This document shows, one piece after another, positions 53,946-62,465 of a DNA stretch of 64,000 bases (its first letter is position 1; each line of letters begins with the position of its first letter). A program made the translations under genes and the position numbers. A model generated the notes under the pieces. It was not told the DNA's origin. It saw only the letters and a program-made list of their open reading frames with translations, and did no database searches. The DNA comes from JAGNDO01 sp963704975 (lineage in GTDB: Bacteria > Chloroflexota > Anaerolineae > Caldilineales > Caldilineaceae), in the NCBI GenBank assembly GCA_963704975.1, contig CAVPIK010000019.1, positions 1-64,000 of the forward strand, given 5' to 3'.

Positions 53946-54230
53946 CCCTATCCCTGCCGCTTCTTGGGGAAAGCGAAGGGCGTTGCGGGCCCGGGCCTTG
54001 GCGGCTTCATCGGCCCGGTTTTTGGCGGGGGCGTTGGTTTGCAGGGTGGTGAGGAAGGTGGCGGTGATGGCCGTGATTTCGTCCACCGCGGCCAGAAAGG
54101 CCGCCTCATTTTGTTGGGAAGGCTTGGTGAAACCGCTCACCTTGCGCACGAATTGCAGCGAGGCGGCGCGCACTTCCTCTTCCGTGGCGGATGGCTCGAA
54201 GTTGAAGAGGGGTTTGATATTTCTGCACAT
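53946..54230 (-). CDS. DUF2277 protein
   Basis: 'MCRNIKPLFNFEPSATEEEV', 'ALQFVRKVSGFTKPS'-like 'SLQFVRKVSGFTKPSQQNEA' and 'AKARARNALRFP' are diagnostic. Removing one C from TTTCCCC near 53972 gives the ending 'FPKKRQG' and TAG at 53946; as written the frame continues about 20 residues. ATG 54230. Family function unknown; often next to oxidoreductases, as here. Confidence 0.85.
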
Positions 54231-54261
54231 GACGGTTTCCTCGCGCTCGGTTGAAACGCTG

Positions 54262-55238
54262 CTACATCCATGGTGATGACGACTTTGCCCTGGGCGTGGC
54301 CCTTGCCCAAGATAGCGCATGGCCTCCACGGTCTCGTGCCAGGGAATAGGTTTTGTCGATGACGGGGACGATCTGGCCCGCTGCCAGAAGCTCCGCCAGG
54401 AATTGCAGATCCTGCTGGCTGACGTGGGCGGTGAATCCGCCCATCTGCCTGCCCGTCCTTTTCGGACATGAGCCCGCCCAGGAGCATGGCCTGGAACATC
54501 TGGCTTGATCTTGCCCCCGGCCATGACGTAGCGGCCTTTGGGGGTCAGGGCGCGCTTGTAGGCCGACAGAGAATGGTATCCGTTGGCGGCAAAGATCAGG
54601 TCGTAGCGCTTACCGCTTTGGGTGAAGTTTTCTTGGGTGTAGTCGATCACATGGTCGGCCCCAAGCTGACGGGCCTGGGCCACATTGCGGGTGCTGCACA
54701 CCCCGGTGACCTCGGCCCCGAAGACCTTGGCAAGCTGCACGGCAAAGGTGCCCACCCCGCCGGACGCGCCGTTGATCAGCACTTTGTCGCCCGCCTGGAG
54801 CTTGCCCTGGTCCCGCAGCCCTTGGAGGGCGGTCATGCCGGCCATGGGCACGGCCGCGGCCTGCTCGAAGGAGAGGCTGGCCGGTTTTAGGGCCAAGGCT
54901 CGCTCCGGCCCCACGGCGTACTCGGCAAATCCGCCGCCGGACTGGCCGGCGATCTCCCCGAACACCTCATCCCCCGGCTTGAACTGGGTGATCTGGCTGC
55001 CCACCGCCTCCACCACCCCGGCGATGTCCGCGCCCAGGCCGGTCATCTTGGGGCGCAGCAGCCCGGCAGCGAAGCGCACCAGGAAGATGTCCGCGGTGAG
55101 CATGTGCCAGTCATAGGCGTTGAGGGAGGCGGCGTGGATCTTGACCAGGACTTGGTCGTCCTTGGGCGTGGGTTTGTCGACCTCTTCCAGACGGATTACG
55201 TCCGGCGAGCCGTATTCGGTGTGGATGGCTGCTTTCAT
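54262..55238 (-). CDS. Zinc-independent MDR alcohol dehydrogenase/quinone oxidoreductase (frameshifted)
   Basis: 'MKAAIHTEYGSPDVIRLEEV', 'AASLNAYDWHMLTADIFLVR', 'GADIAGVVEAVGSQITQFKP', NADP fold 'VLINGASGGVGTFAVQLAKV' and 'ADHVIDYTQENFTQSGKRYD'. The catalytic and structural Zn Cys ligands are absent, so it belongs to the quinone-reductase-like branch. Breaks cluster between 54515 and 54320 ('GGFTAHVSQQDLQFLAELLA' and 'ETVEAMRYLGQG' are in different frames). The end is uncertain by some tens of bases. Confidence 0.82.
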
Positions 55239-55419
55239 GGGGTTTGTCTCGTTTCTTGGGTGGATGGTGGGCTATCGCTGGAGAGGAGGGGGTGTGGGGA
55301 GAAGTATACGTGCAGAGCATGATGACCTCGTTTGGGCACCTGCTTTTCATGTACTGTTATGATTTACCCCACTGCCGTCTTTCCCTCGCACCCGGCAAGA
55401 CTGGGGCATGAATCAAAAA

Positions 55420-55834
55420 TCATGCGATTTCGCAGAAGTCCCGTGATGCTACAATTGCGATTCCCCGGAAAGGATGCAATGCCAGCAAATCGCCATCACC
55501 ACTTACGATATGCTTTGCACCACCGCTGACTGCCAATTCCAGGAATTTATCGTCTTTGGGGTCTCGACATGCGGTCACGACCTCAGCAATCTCGACAAAT
55601 ACAGTTTCCTGCAAAAATGTGATCAAGAACTCAAAGCGTTCTTCCTCGCTCACATATTTGTTGAACTTCTTTCGTCCGAGGACATCGTTCAACTCATTCA
55701 CAATATCCAGCGAAACCAATACTTGCCCTGTTGCTAATGCTCGATCCAGCGCCTTGCGTGGTATGGAATTCTTGAACAAGCAGGGCGCTGACCAAAGTGT
55801 TGGTGTCAAAGACAAAGGAGGGCTTATTTTTCAT
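55420..55834 (-). CDS. PIN-domain toxin (one frameshift)
   Basis: Probable ribonuclease toxin of a type II module. ATG 55834, 'KPSFVFDTNTLVSALL' with the first catalytic Asp; after a shift near 55775 'NSIPRKALDRALATGQVLVS', 'DIVNELNDVL' and the later acidic pair 'VTACRDPKDDKFLELAVSGG'. PIN family TIGR00305-like. It starts inside the end of the antitoxin gene (11-base overlap). Confidence 0.85.
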
Positions 55835-56055
55835 TGAGCAAGCTATCCAAGATGTCCGGGGTCAACCCCCGGGCCTCGGCATTGATCGCTGATCTCATCC
55901 ATGACCGTGCGAAGGGATTTCGTCGGCTTCCCGAACTCGCGCAGCCACAGACTCATCAACACTTGCATCTTTTGCTTCTCTGCCGTAGACGCCTGTTGAT
56001 AGATGCGCGCCGCTTCCATATCCAATTGCATGTTGACGGTGGCTGTGGTGATCAT
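55824..56055 (-). CDS. Antitoxin partner of the PIN toxin (one frameshift)
   Basis: 76 residues after repair of one extra base near 55893: 'MITTATVNMQLDMEAARIYQ', 'STAEKQKMQVLMSLWLREFG' and the tail 'RGLTPDILDSLLNEK'. The N-terminal strand plus helix fits a ribbon-helix-helix-like or small alpha/beta antitoxin; the tail is typical of antitoxins paired with PIN toxins. ATG 56055. Confidence 0.75.
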
Positions 56056-56162
56056 GATTGACTCTCCATAACGATAAAGAAAACGGTTTGACCCAGGACG
56101 AACAACCTGTTGCGCCCATTATACCCTGCCTCAATCAGCCAAAGTCAACGACATGGAAATCT

Positions 56163-56778
56163 TTACTGGCGGCTGTCGTGGAGTTCCTTGGATTTACTAA
56201 CCTCCGCAGCGGTGCGGGTAGCCACAATATATCCATAGATGACAAAACAGAGGGAGAGGATCTGTTGAATCGACAGAATCGGCTTGTCCTGAAGCAGCAT
56301 CAAGCGCGGCCATGCTGCCGTTCATCAGCATGAAGAGGAGCCATCCCCTTGGGTTGCGCTTGGCCAGGAGATAGCTGCCCAGCAAGAAGCCGACCATGAC
56401 GCCCAGTTCCAACACCTGGGACAGGGTGTTGATGCCCTGCTGATCGATCACGCTAGTGCCGACGCCCAGGACGAGGGAGCCATAGGTGAAGAACGAAGCG
56501 ATGGCGTTGAATTGGTGGTTGAGACTTTGGCTGCCTTTGTAGACCGTGTACAGCCCAAAGAGCATGGCCGGGACCCCACCGGCCTCGATGGAGGCGGCGA
56601 TCCAGTTGCGATCTGAGATCAGAATCATCACCCAGGGCGGCACGCCCAGGATGTAGATGGCCCACCCGGCCATGCGCAGGGCGCGTTTGCTGCTTTCTGG
56701 CCGGCCTTCGGCCAGGGCGAAGAGGATCTTGTTGGTCAGGTAGAAGCCGCCGCCCCAAAGTTGGAGAATGAATGTCAA
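56163..56778 (-). CDS. Multi-pass membrane protein, PnuC-like (one frameshift)
   Basis: About 205 residues with six to seven helices: 'LQLWGGGFYLTNKILFALAE', 'ALRMAGWAIYILGVPPWVMI', 'AGGVPAMLFGLYTVYKG', 'LSQVLELGVMVGFLLGSYLL'. After an extra base near 56305 it ends 'LLQDKPILSIQQILSLCFVI' and stops at 56163. The layout resembles PnuC-type vitamin transporters but the key motif is not clear. TTG 56778 is the likely start because the acetyltransferase ends just before; ATG 56844 would overlap it. Confidence 0.6.
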
Positions 56779-56794
56779 GAGGGTCTGCTTTCGT

Positions 56795-57290
56795 TTATTG
56801 AGCAGAAGTGGCGTGGTTATCCGGCGACGGAAGGGAGCAGACATAGATCGTCAGCCCCTCGTCTCCGTGCTGGATGGTCGTCAGCGGTTCCCAGCCCAGG
56901 CGACCAGCAGCCCGTCCGCCGTCGCCGTCCCGGCGTAGAGACTGGCGTGGCCCTGGGTGCGGGCCACCTCCATGCACGCCCGCACCAACTCGCTGCCCAC
57001 GCCCCGGCCCCGGTGGGCTTCGGTGACAAAGAGTCCGCCCAGGCCGGGGGTGAAGTCGGGCAGGGCATCCATCGCCCGTTCCCGCAGGACGACTGTGCCG
57101 GCCAGGGTTCCTCGTCCACAAAGGCCACCAGGCGCACGGGCAGACCGTGGCGTTGGGCTTCCCCGTGAAAATCCTGGGCAATGGACTCAAGCGTGCGCCC
57201 GGCGAAGTAGTCCGGCCACTGGGCGCGGAACCATTGGGCCAGGGTGGGGATGGTCTCTGGGTGGTCGGCGAGGAGGGCGGTTTTGATCAT
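56795..57290 (-). CDS. GNAT-family N-acetyltransferase (one frameshift)
   Basis: ATG 57290. 'IPTLAQWFRAQWPDYFAGRT', 'LPVRLVAFVDE', then after a shift near 57105 'MDALPDFTPGLGGLFVTEAH', acetyl-CoA loop 'RGRGVGSELVRACMEVA' and 'TIQHGDEGLTIYVCSL'. About 165 residues. Substrate unknown. Confidence 0.85.
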
Positions 57291-57369
57291 GGGGGTCTTT
57301 CCCTGATGGTCAAAGGGGGGTGGCCGAGCAATGGGCCACACGGTACAGCATTCACCAGAGGGATGGCTG

Positions 57370-57430
57370 CATTTATCTGGATGAATTGAACCGTTTATCC
57401 AGATAAACCACTTCATTTATCCAGATGAAT
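57370..57430. repeat. TTTATCCAGAT word cluster
   Basis: CATTTATCTGGATGAATT and CATTTATCCAGATGAATT lie 44 bases apart, with GTTTATCCAGATAAAC between them, so direct and inverted copies are mixed. It overlaps the last codons of the next acetyltransferase. Confidence 0.7.
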
Positions 57431-57996
57431 TTTTGTACTCGTCCAAAGTCATCCCAAAGATCAATTCGTCGTGGTGCTGGCCATTCCAGAACCACTCCTG
57501 TCTTAACCGTTCCCTCCTGCACGAACCCCAGCTTTCGATGCAACTGAATAGAGGCCGTGTTGTAGCTTGCGCAGGCAGAATTACACTTGTGGAGTCGTCT
57601 CTCCATGAATCCGTATTTCAGAATGAGCCGAACTGCTTCTTCGGCATAGCCACGTTTGCGGTACGGACGGTCTACGAGGACGCTAAAGCTGAATTTGCCA
57701 TGTCGTTCATCAATGCTGTGCATGGTGGCAAGGCCAACATAGGCTTGGTCATGGGTCTCCAGGGCAAAGGCGATCATGTCGTTGACCTGCTTGCATCCAC
57801 CGTATTTCTCAAGGAATCCCTTTTGCAACTCGACCGTTGTCGGCAATTCTATCCCGATGTTGAACTCTTCCCTGGAGATACTGTCGAGAGATTGGGCGAA
57901 TCGATACCCGGCATCGTCGCTGGTTAAGGCGCGCAGGCGTATCTGATCTCCCTGCCAGAAGTAGGTTGAATAGTCCAAAATTGGGTCAGTCATCAT
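57417..57996 (-). CDS. GNAT-family N-acetyltransferase, RimJ-like (one frameshift)
   Basis: ATG 57996 (or 57993). 'QIRLRALTSDDAGYRFAQSL', 'FALETHDQAYVGLATMHSID', acetyl-CoA site 'YRKRGYAEEAVRLILKYGFM', 'CASYNTASIQLHRKLGFVQE'. An extra C near 57480 breaks the end; repaired it reads 'HHDELIFGMTLDEYKNSSG' with stop at 57417. About 192 residues, the RimJ/L (protein or small-molecule) acetyltransferase type. Confidence 0.88.
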
Positions 57997-58025
57997 AGAA
58001 TCCTTGTGCGTAAGCGTTAACCTCC

Positions 58026-58093
58026 GCCCCCCTAGCCCCCCAACTTTGGGGAGAACTGTCCAGCACCTCCCCCAGAATTGGGGGCCGGGGGGC
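58026..58093 (+). repeat. Family B palindromic repeat, copy 3
   Basis: CCCCCCTAGCCCCCCAACTT, GAACTGTCC core and CCCCCAGAATTGGGGGCCGG end, close to the copy at 25976. No flanking direct duplication is visible here. Confidence 0.88.
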
Positions 58094-58445
58094 GGTGGGG
58101 GTGAACGATGGCTCCATAAGTTGTGTAGTCAATGGACACCTGTCGCTGTAACTTCTGCCTCGTCACACGGCAATTCCCCACCCCGTCCACGCTTGTGATA
58201 CCAATCATGGACCCAAGAATGGACCCATTTCCACTCAGCCGATCAGCCCCACCCTGAACCCCGGATCTACGATCTGCAATCCCGAAGATTACCACGACCC
58301 AACCCAAGATCGACTGCACCGTCCGCCCCAACGCTAGCGCCAAAGGCGGAGATCGTCAATACATCCCCAGTCGGCAGATCGTAGGGATTTTATTTCATCA
58401 GGCGTCATCGGTTTGAGGAATTCCTGGGTGGAGCGGGGTAAACAG
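58094..58445. other. Gap without a recognisable gene
   Basis: Both strands were read. One minus-strand frame of about 85 codons ending in the repeat ('MALALGRTVQSILGWVVV' and on) has no family look and no good ribosome site. No promoter or RNA structure stands out. Confidence 0.5.
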
Positions 58446-58841
58446 CTATTGTGTCAACAGTTGGACGTGAGGATAGTTGAGGATCTTGGCGTCCACCGTG
58501 AGCAGTGGGCAATTATGCAAGCGAGCCGTCGCCACAATAATCTGGTCGGCAGGATCGCGGTGAAAAGTGCCGGGTAGACGTGTTGACTCAATGGCAATCT
58601 CAGGTGTAAGCGGCAGCAATCGTATGCCGGGGTAACGGAGCGCTGTATCCAGCCATTTGTCAATGGGGAAATGGAGAACCAGCTTCTTGAGTTCGACTAA
58701 TTTGGCGACCTCCCAACATGAAATGACGCTGATCCCCAACCCCTTGTCTTCGGAATTTTGGATCATCGTTCGCTGTTCGTCGGTCAGTCGAGCATCGTTA
58801 TGAATCCACCAGACCCAAATGTGGGTGTCCAGTACAATCAC
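58446..58841 (-). CDS. VapC-type PIN toxin
   Basis: Intact, 131 residues. 'IVLDTHIWVWWIHND' with the first Asp, 'GISVISCWEVAKLVELKKL' with the Glu, 'FHRDPADQIIVATARLHN' with the Asp pair and 'PLLTVDAKILNY' with the last Asp: all four acidic residues of the PIN ribonuclease site. GTG 58841 overlaps the antitoxin stop (GTGA), so the pair is co-translated. An upstream in-frame extension exists but lies within the antitoxin gene. Confidence 0.92.
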   Translation of the reverse strand: MIVLDTHIWVWWIHNDARLTDEQRTMIQNSEDKGLGISVISCWEVAKLVELKKLVLHFPIDKWLDTALRYPGIRLLPLTPEIAIESTRLPGTFHRDPADQIIVATARLHNCPLLTVDAKILNYPHVQLLTQ

Positions 58842-59053
58842 GCTAACGCCTCCCAGTCCGCTTCGGACACCGGTTCCGTGGGTTCCAAGTAGGTGATGGG
58901 CTTTCCCCAAAAGGGATAGCGGTTTTCTAAGGTCTGGCGGCTCGCACGAGGGATGACGATGACCTCCAACTGCTCGCCACTGGCAAACGGCAGATTGTCA
59001 AGCGTAAGCGTTCCCTTTTTCCCCATTATCAATTCATAAGCATAGACTTGCAT
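58838..59053 (-). CDS. Antitoxin of the VapC-type module
   Basis: 71 residues from ATG 59053. 'MQVYAYELIMGKKGTLTLDN' and 'SGEQLEVIVIPRASR' look like an AbrB/MazE-like or DUF2281-like swapped-hairpin N-terminus; the acidic tail 'PTEPVSEADWEALA' would wrap the toxin. It is upstream of and overlaps vapC. A longer frame reaches 59137 but has no ribosome site. Confidence 0.8.
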   Translation of the reverse strand: MQVYAYELIMGKKGTLTLDNLPFASGEQLEVIVIPRASRQTLENRYPFWGKPITYLEPTEPVSEADWEALA

Positions 59054-59280
59054 GGTCGTCTCCAGTCGAAATTCGCTTTGTGGCGACTCATCTTCGTACC
59101 CGCTGGTTATTATAGTCTCAACACTCGGAACGGTCAAAGAGGGCAGAAAAGAGTCCTTTGCTCAATGACCTGTGACCGGTCTCTCAATTCCCTTCCCCAT
59201 CCGCTTTTATGATACTATTCTCCCACGCAGCCAACCAGCCCAATCCCCAATCCCAAATCCCAAATACCCGGAGACCACCA

Positions 59281-60510
59281 TGACCCAACCCAAGATCAAC
59301 TACGCCGCCTATCCTGACGAGAGCGGCCACTTTGGCCCCTACGGCGGCAAATTTGTGCCCGAAACCCTCATGCCCGCCCTGGATGAGCTGGAAGAAGCCT
59401 ATCTCAAAGCCCGGGGCGACAAGGAGTTTATGGCCGAGCTGGCCTATCTCCAGCGCACCTTTGTGGGCCGGGCCACCCCGGTCACCTATGCCCGCCGCCT
59501 CAGCGAACATCTGGGCGGCGCGCAGATCTACCTCAAGCGGGAAGATCTGGCCCACACGGGCGCCCACAAGATCAACAACGCCCTGGGCCAGGCCCTGCTC
59601 ATGAAGCGCAAGATGGGCAAAAGCCGCATCGTGGCCGAGACCGGGGCGGGCCAGCACGGCGTCGCCACGGCCACCGCCGCCGCCCTGCTGGGCATCGAGT
59701 GCATCGTCTACATGGGCACCGTGGACATGGCCCGCCAAGAGCCCAACGTCTTCCGCATGAGGCTCCTGGGCACGGACGTGCGGGGCGTCACCAGCGGCAG
59801 CCAGACCCTCAAGGACGCCATCAACGAGGCCATCCGCGACTGGGTGACCAACGTGGCCACCACCCACTACCTCCTGGGCAGCGCCCTGGGTCCCCATCCC
59901 TATCCCGGCCATGGTGCGGGACTTCCAGAGCATCATCGGCTGCGAGGCCTACGACCAGATGGTCAACAACGCCGACGGCCCCGGCCGTCTGCCCGACGCG
60001 ATTGTGGCCTGTGTCGGCGGCGGCAGCAACGCCATCGGCATCTTTCATTCCTTTTTGGAGGAAGAAAATGTGCGTCTCATCGGTGTGGAGGCCGGGGGCC
60101 GGGGGATCGAGAGTGGTCAACATGCCGCCCGTTTCGCCGACGCCGAGATGGGGCGGCTGGGCGTGCTTCAAGGCACCAAGAGCTACGTGCTCCAAGACAG
60201 CGACGGCCAGATCGCCCTCACCCACAGCATCAGCGCCGGTCTGGACTACGCCAGCGTCGGCCCGGAACACGCCTTCCTGCGGGATCTGGGGCGCACGGAA
60301 TACACCTATTGCACGGACGATCAGGCTATGGAAGGCTTCAAGCTGCTGTGCGAGTTGGAAGGGATTATTCCGGCGCTGGAGAGCGCCCACGCCATCGGCC
60401 ATTTGATCGATCTGGCCCCGACCATGGGGAAGGATCAGATCATTTTGGTGAATTTGAGCGGGCGGGGGGATAAGGATTTGGGGACGGTGATGGACGTTTT
60501 GAATGGTTAA
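59281..60510 (+). CDS. trpB: Tryptophan synthase beta chain (one frameshift)
   Basis: PLP enzyme joining indole and serine. ATG 59281 has GGAG 7 bases upstream. 'YGGKFVPETLMPALDELEEA', PLP Lys in 'LAHTGAHKINNALGQALL', 'AETGAGQHGVATATAAALLG', then an extra G in CCCGGCCATGG near 59910, 'MVRDFQSIIGCEAYDQM', phosphate loop 'VACVGGGSNAIGIFHSF', 'GLDYASVGPEHAFLRDLGR' and 'LVNLSGRGDKDLGTVMDVL'. About 409 residues. Its TAA stop lies inside the left inverted repeat of the next element. Confidence 0.95.
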
Positions 60511-60968
60511 TGGTTGATGGTTAATTTTTAATTGTTAATTTTTGTGGGGAGGAGGGGAAGTCTTATGGCACGCGGGGATGACATTGAGGAGAGATTGGTG
60601 GATTATGCGGTGCGGGTGGTAAAGGTTTGTACACGTCTGCCCAAGGGAGCCATTGGCCGACATTTGTCTGATCAGTTGGTGCGTAGCGGAACAGCGCCCG
60701 CTGCCCACTATGCCGAAGGCCGCACCGCCGAAAGCCGCAAGGATTTCATTCACAAGTTGCGGTTGGCGCTCAAAGAGGCCAACGAATCCCGTATTTGGCT
60801 GCGCATCATCGTCAAGAGCAATCTGATCAAAGGCGAACTGCTTGAAGATCTCCTGGCTGAATCCGATGCCATCTGCCGCATCCTCAACGCCAGCATTCAC
60901 ACCACCCAACAAAACACTTCATGACACGAAAAATTAACAATTAACCATCAACCATCAACCATTAACCA
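60504..60968 (+). mobile_element. Inverted-repeat element with a four-helix-bundle gene, between trpB and trpA
   Basis: Ends 60504-60545 and 60925-60968 are long imperfect inverted repeats (about 42-44 bp, few mismatches) of the words TGGTTAATGGTTGATGGTTA and AATTGTTAATTTTT. Between them is a single gene of the 23S rRNA intervening-sequence protein family. The left end supplies the stop codon of trpB and the right end stops 18 bases before trpA, so the unit fits exactly into the operon. As RNA the ends would pair and loop out the gene, as in rRNA intervening sequences. Confidence 0.75.
60565..60924 (+). CDS. Four-helix-bundle protein, 23S rRNA intervening-sequence protein (S23/bAvd-like) family
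   Basis: Intact, 119 residues. ATG 60565 with GGAGG 12 bases and GGGG 7 bases upstream. 'ERLVDYAVRVVKVCTRLPKG', 'HLSDQLVRSGTAPAAHYAEG', 'RKDFIHKLRLALKEANESRI' and 'LLEDLLAESDAICRILNASI' are the four helices; 'QLVRSGTAPAAHYAEG' is the family signature (usually QLxRSxxSIxxNIAEG). Members are found inside 23S rRNA intervening sequences and, as Avd, in diversity-generating retroelements, and bind nucleic acid. No reverse transcriptase or variable repeat is nearby. It lies in its own inverted-repeat unit. Confidence 0.92.
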   Translation: MARGDDIEERLVDYAVRVVKVCTRLPKGAIGRHLSDQLVRSGTAPAAHYAEGRTAESRKDFIHKLRLALKEANESRIWLRIIVKSNLIKGELLEDLLAESDAICRILNASIHTTQQNTS

Positions 60969-60986
60969 TTTTTTTTGGAGACACCT

Positions 60987-61794
60987 ATGACCGGCATAGA
61001 CCGAATCCAAGCACGCATTTTCCAACGCAAAAACTGAAAACCGCGCCGCCTTCATGCCCTATCACCCCCTAGGCTACCCAGACCGAGACGCCGCCCTGGC
61101 CGCCGTGAAAACCCTGGCCGCCACCGGCGCGGATCTCTTCGAACTGGGCATCCCCTTCAGCGATCCCCTGGCGGATGGGCCGACCGTCCAGGCCGCCACG
61201 TACCAAGCCCTGATGCAGGGCACCACCGTGGCGGACTGTCTGGCCATGGCCACTGAATTGCGGGCCGCGGGCGTGGAACAGCCCTTCTGCGCCATGACCT
61301 ACTATAACCCCATCTTTCGCTATGGCCTGGAAACCTTTGTGGCCGATGCCCTGGCCGCCGGGATCGACGGCCTGATCGTCCCCGATCTGCCGCCGGAAGA
61401 GGCCGACGACCTGGAAGCCCTGTGCAAGGCCGCGGGCATCGCCACCATCCACTTCCTGGCCCCCACCAGCACCGAGGCCCGCATCAAGACCGTGGCGGCC
61501 CGGTCCACGGGCTTCATCTACCTGGTCAGCGTCACGGGCATCACCGGCGTGCGCACGGACCTGCCCTCCGGTCTCAAAGCCCTGATCGAGCGCATCCGCC
61601 AACAGACGGATCTGCCCATCGCCGTGGGCTTCGGCATCGCCACGGGCGAGCAGGCCGCGGCCATCTCCGCCATCGCCGACGGGGTGATTGTGGGGTCTGC
61701 GTTGGTCAAAGCCGCGGGGAGTGATGGGGGGACCGACGCTGTGCAGAAATTGGGCGAAGAATTGGTGGCCGGTGTGCGGGCCGGGCGGGCATAG
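60987..61794 (+). CDS. trpA: Tryptophan synthase alpha chain (frameshift near N-terminus)
   Basis: Cleaves indole-3-glycerol phosphate. ATG 60987 with TTGGAG 8 bases upstream, 'MTGIDRIQARIFQRKN'; an extra base in AAAAACTGAAAAC near 61037 makes a false stop, after which 'MPYHPLGYPDRDAALAAVKT', 'LFELGIPFSDPLADGPTVQA' with the catalytic Glu and Asp, 'DGLIVPDLPPEEADDLEALC', 'FIYLVSVTGITGVR' and 'PIAVGFGIATGEQAAAISAI' follow. About 268 residues. It directly follows the inverted-repeat element. Confidence 0.94.
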
Positions 61795-61814
61795 GCGAGT
61801 TGTTCCGAGCACCG

Positions 61815-61955
61815 ACCGCCGGGGGCTGAAGCGCCCCGGCTGGACACAGCAAGCCCGATGAATCGGGCTGGGTATTCACACAAATTTGTCAGAAACAACC
61901 CGATTTATCGGGTTTCCCCGACCAGCCGGGGGATTTATCCCCCGGCGGCGGTCAT
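61815..61955. repeat. Family E nested palindrome, copy 2
   Basis: Same three nested pairs as at 16128: CCGCCGGGGGCTGAAGCGCC outside, CCCCGGCTGG next, GCCCGATGAATCGGGCT and ACCCGATTTATCGGGT inside. The centre differs from copy 1. Confidence 0.85.
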
Positions 61956-61980
61956 CTCACCTAGAATTCGGGGTATAAAC

Positions 61981-62235
61981 TTGGACTGTCGCATTGGCTG
62001 CGGGGCGTGCTGCATCGCCCCGTCCATCTCGTCCCCCATCCCCGGCATGCCAGACGGTAAACCCGCGGGCGTGCGCTGCATCCAACTCAGCGACGACAAC
62101 CACTGCCTGATCTTCGGCCAGCCGGATCGGCCCGCCGTCTGCGTCAACCTGCGCCCAGAGCCGGAGATGTGCGGCGATTCGGCGGCGGATGCCTTGGCTT
62201 GGCTTAACGATTTGGAGTGGAGAACTAAGAAATAG
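61981..62235 (+). CDS. YkgJ-type Cys-cluster protein
   Basis: TTG 61981 starts 'MDCRIGCGACCIAPSISSPI'; the frame is open further up only through the family E repeat. The Cys pattern 'CRIGCGACC', 'GVRCIQL', 'HCLIF', 'AVCVNLRP' and 'MCGDS' is that of YkgJ/UPF0153 proteins, thought to bind Zn or Fe-S. About 84 residues. Ends 'LNDLEWRTKK'. Confidence 0.8.
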   Translation: MDCRIGCGACCIAPSISSPIPGMPDGKPAGVRCIQLSDDNHCLIFGQPDRPAVCVNLRPEPEMCGDSAADALAWLNDLEWRTKK

Positions 62236-62322
62236 AACGCGGATGGCGCGGATTTGACGGATAAAAACGGATTTTTTGAAATCCGCGTAAATCCGTTGAA
62301 TCCGCGCCATCCGCGTTCTATT
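62231..62322. repeat. Word-type inverted repeat (GGATTTGACGGAT words)
   Basis: GAACGCGGATGGCGCGGATT on the left is mirrored by AATCCGCGCCATCCGCGTTC on the right, with AAAAACGGAT/ATCCGCGTAA inside. It begins at the YkgJ stop codon. Same word style as 16869-16977. Confidence 0.88.
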
Positions 62323-62465
62323 CTCATGTTCTTTTCCCGATCCAAAATGTAAAAAATGGGGTCAGCTTACCGGACTGTGGGCGGTTCTGCGTTACTATGC
62401 AACGGCACCATATCTGAATCGATTAACCCAAACCAATCCCCCCTTTGCGCATGGAGAGAATGATT

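Noticed and set aside
60504..60968. A diversity-generating retroelement around the Avd-like gene
   Set aside because: No reverse transcriptase, template repeat or variable repeat is present nearby.
61030..61045. In-frame TGA near the start of trpA as another selenocysteine codon
   Set aside because: The downstream trpA sequence is in a different frame, so a one-base insertion explains it; there is no redox motif.
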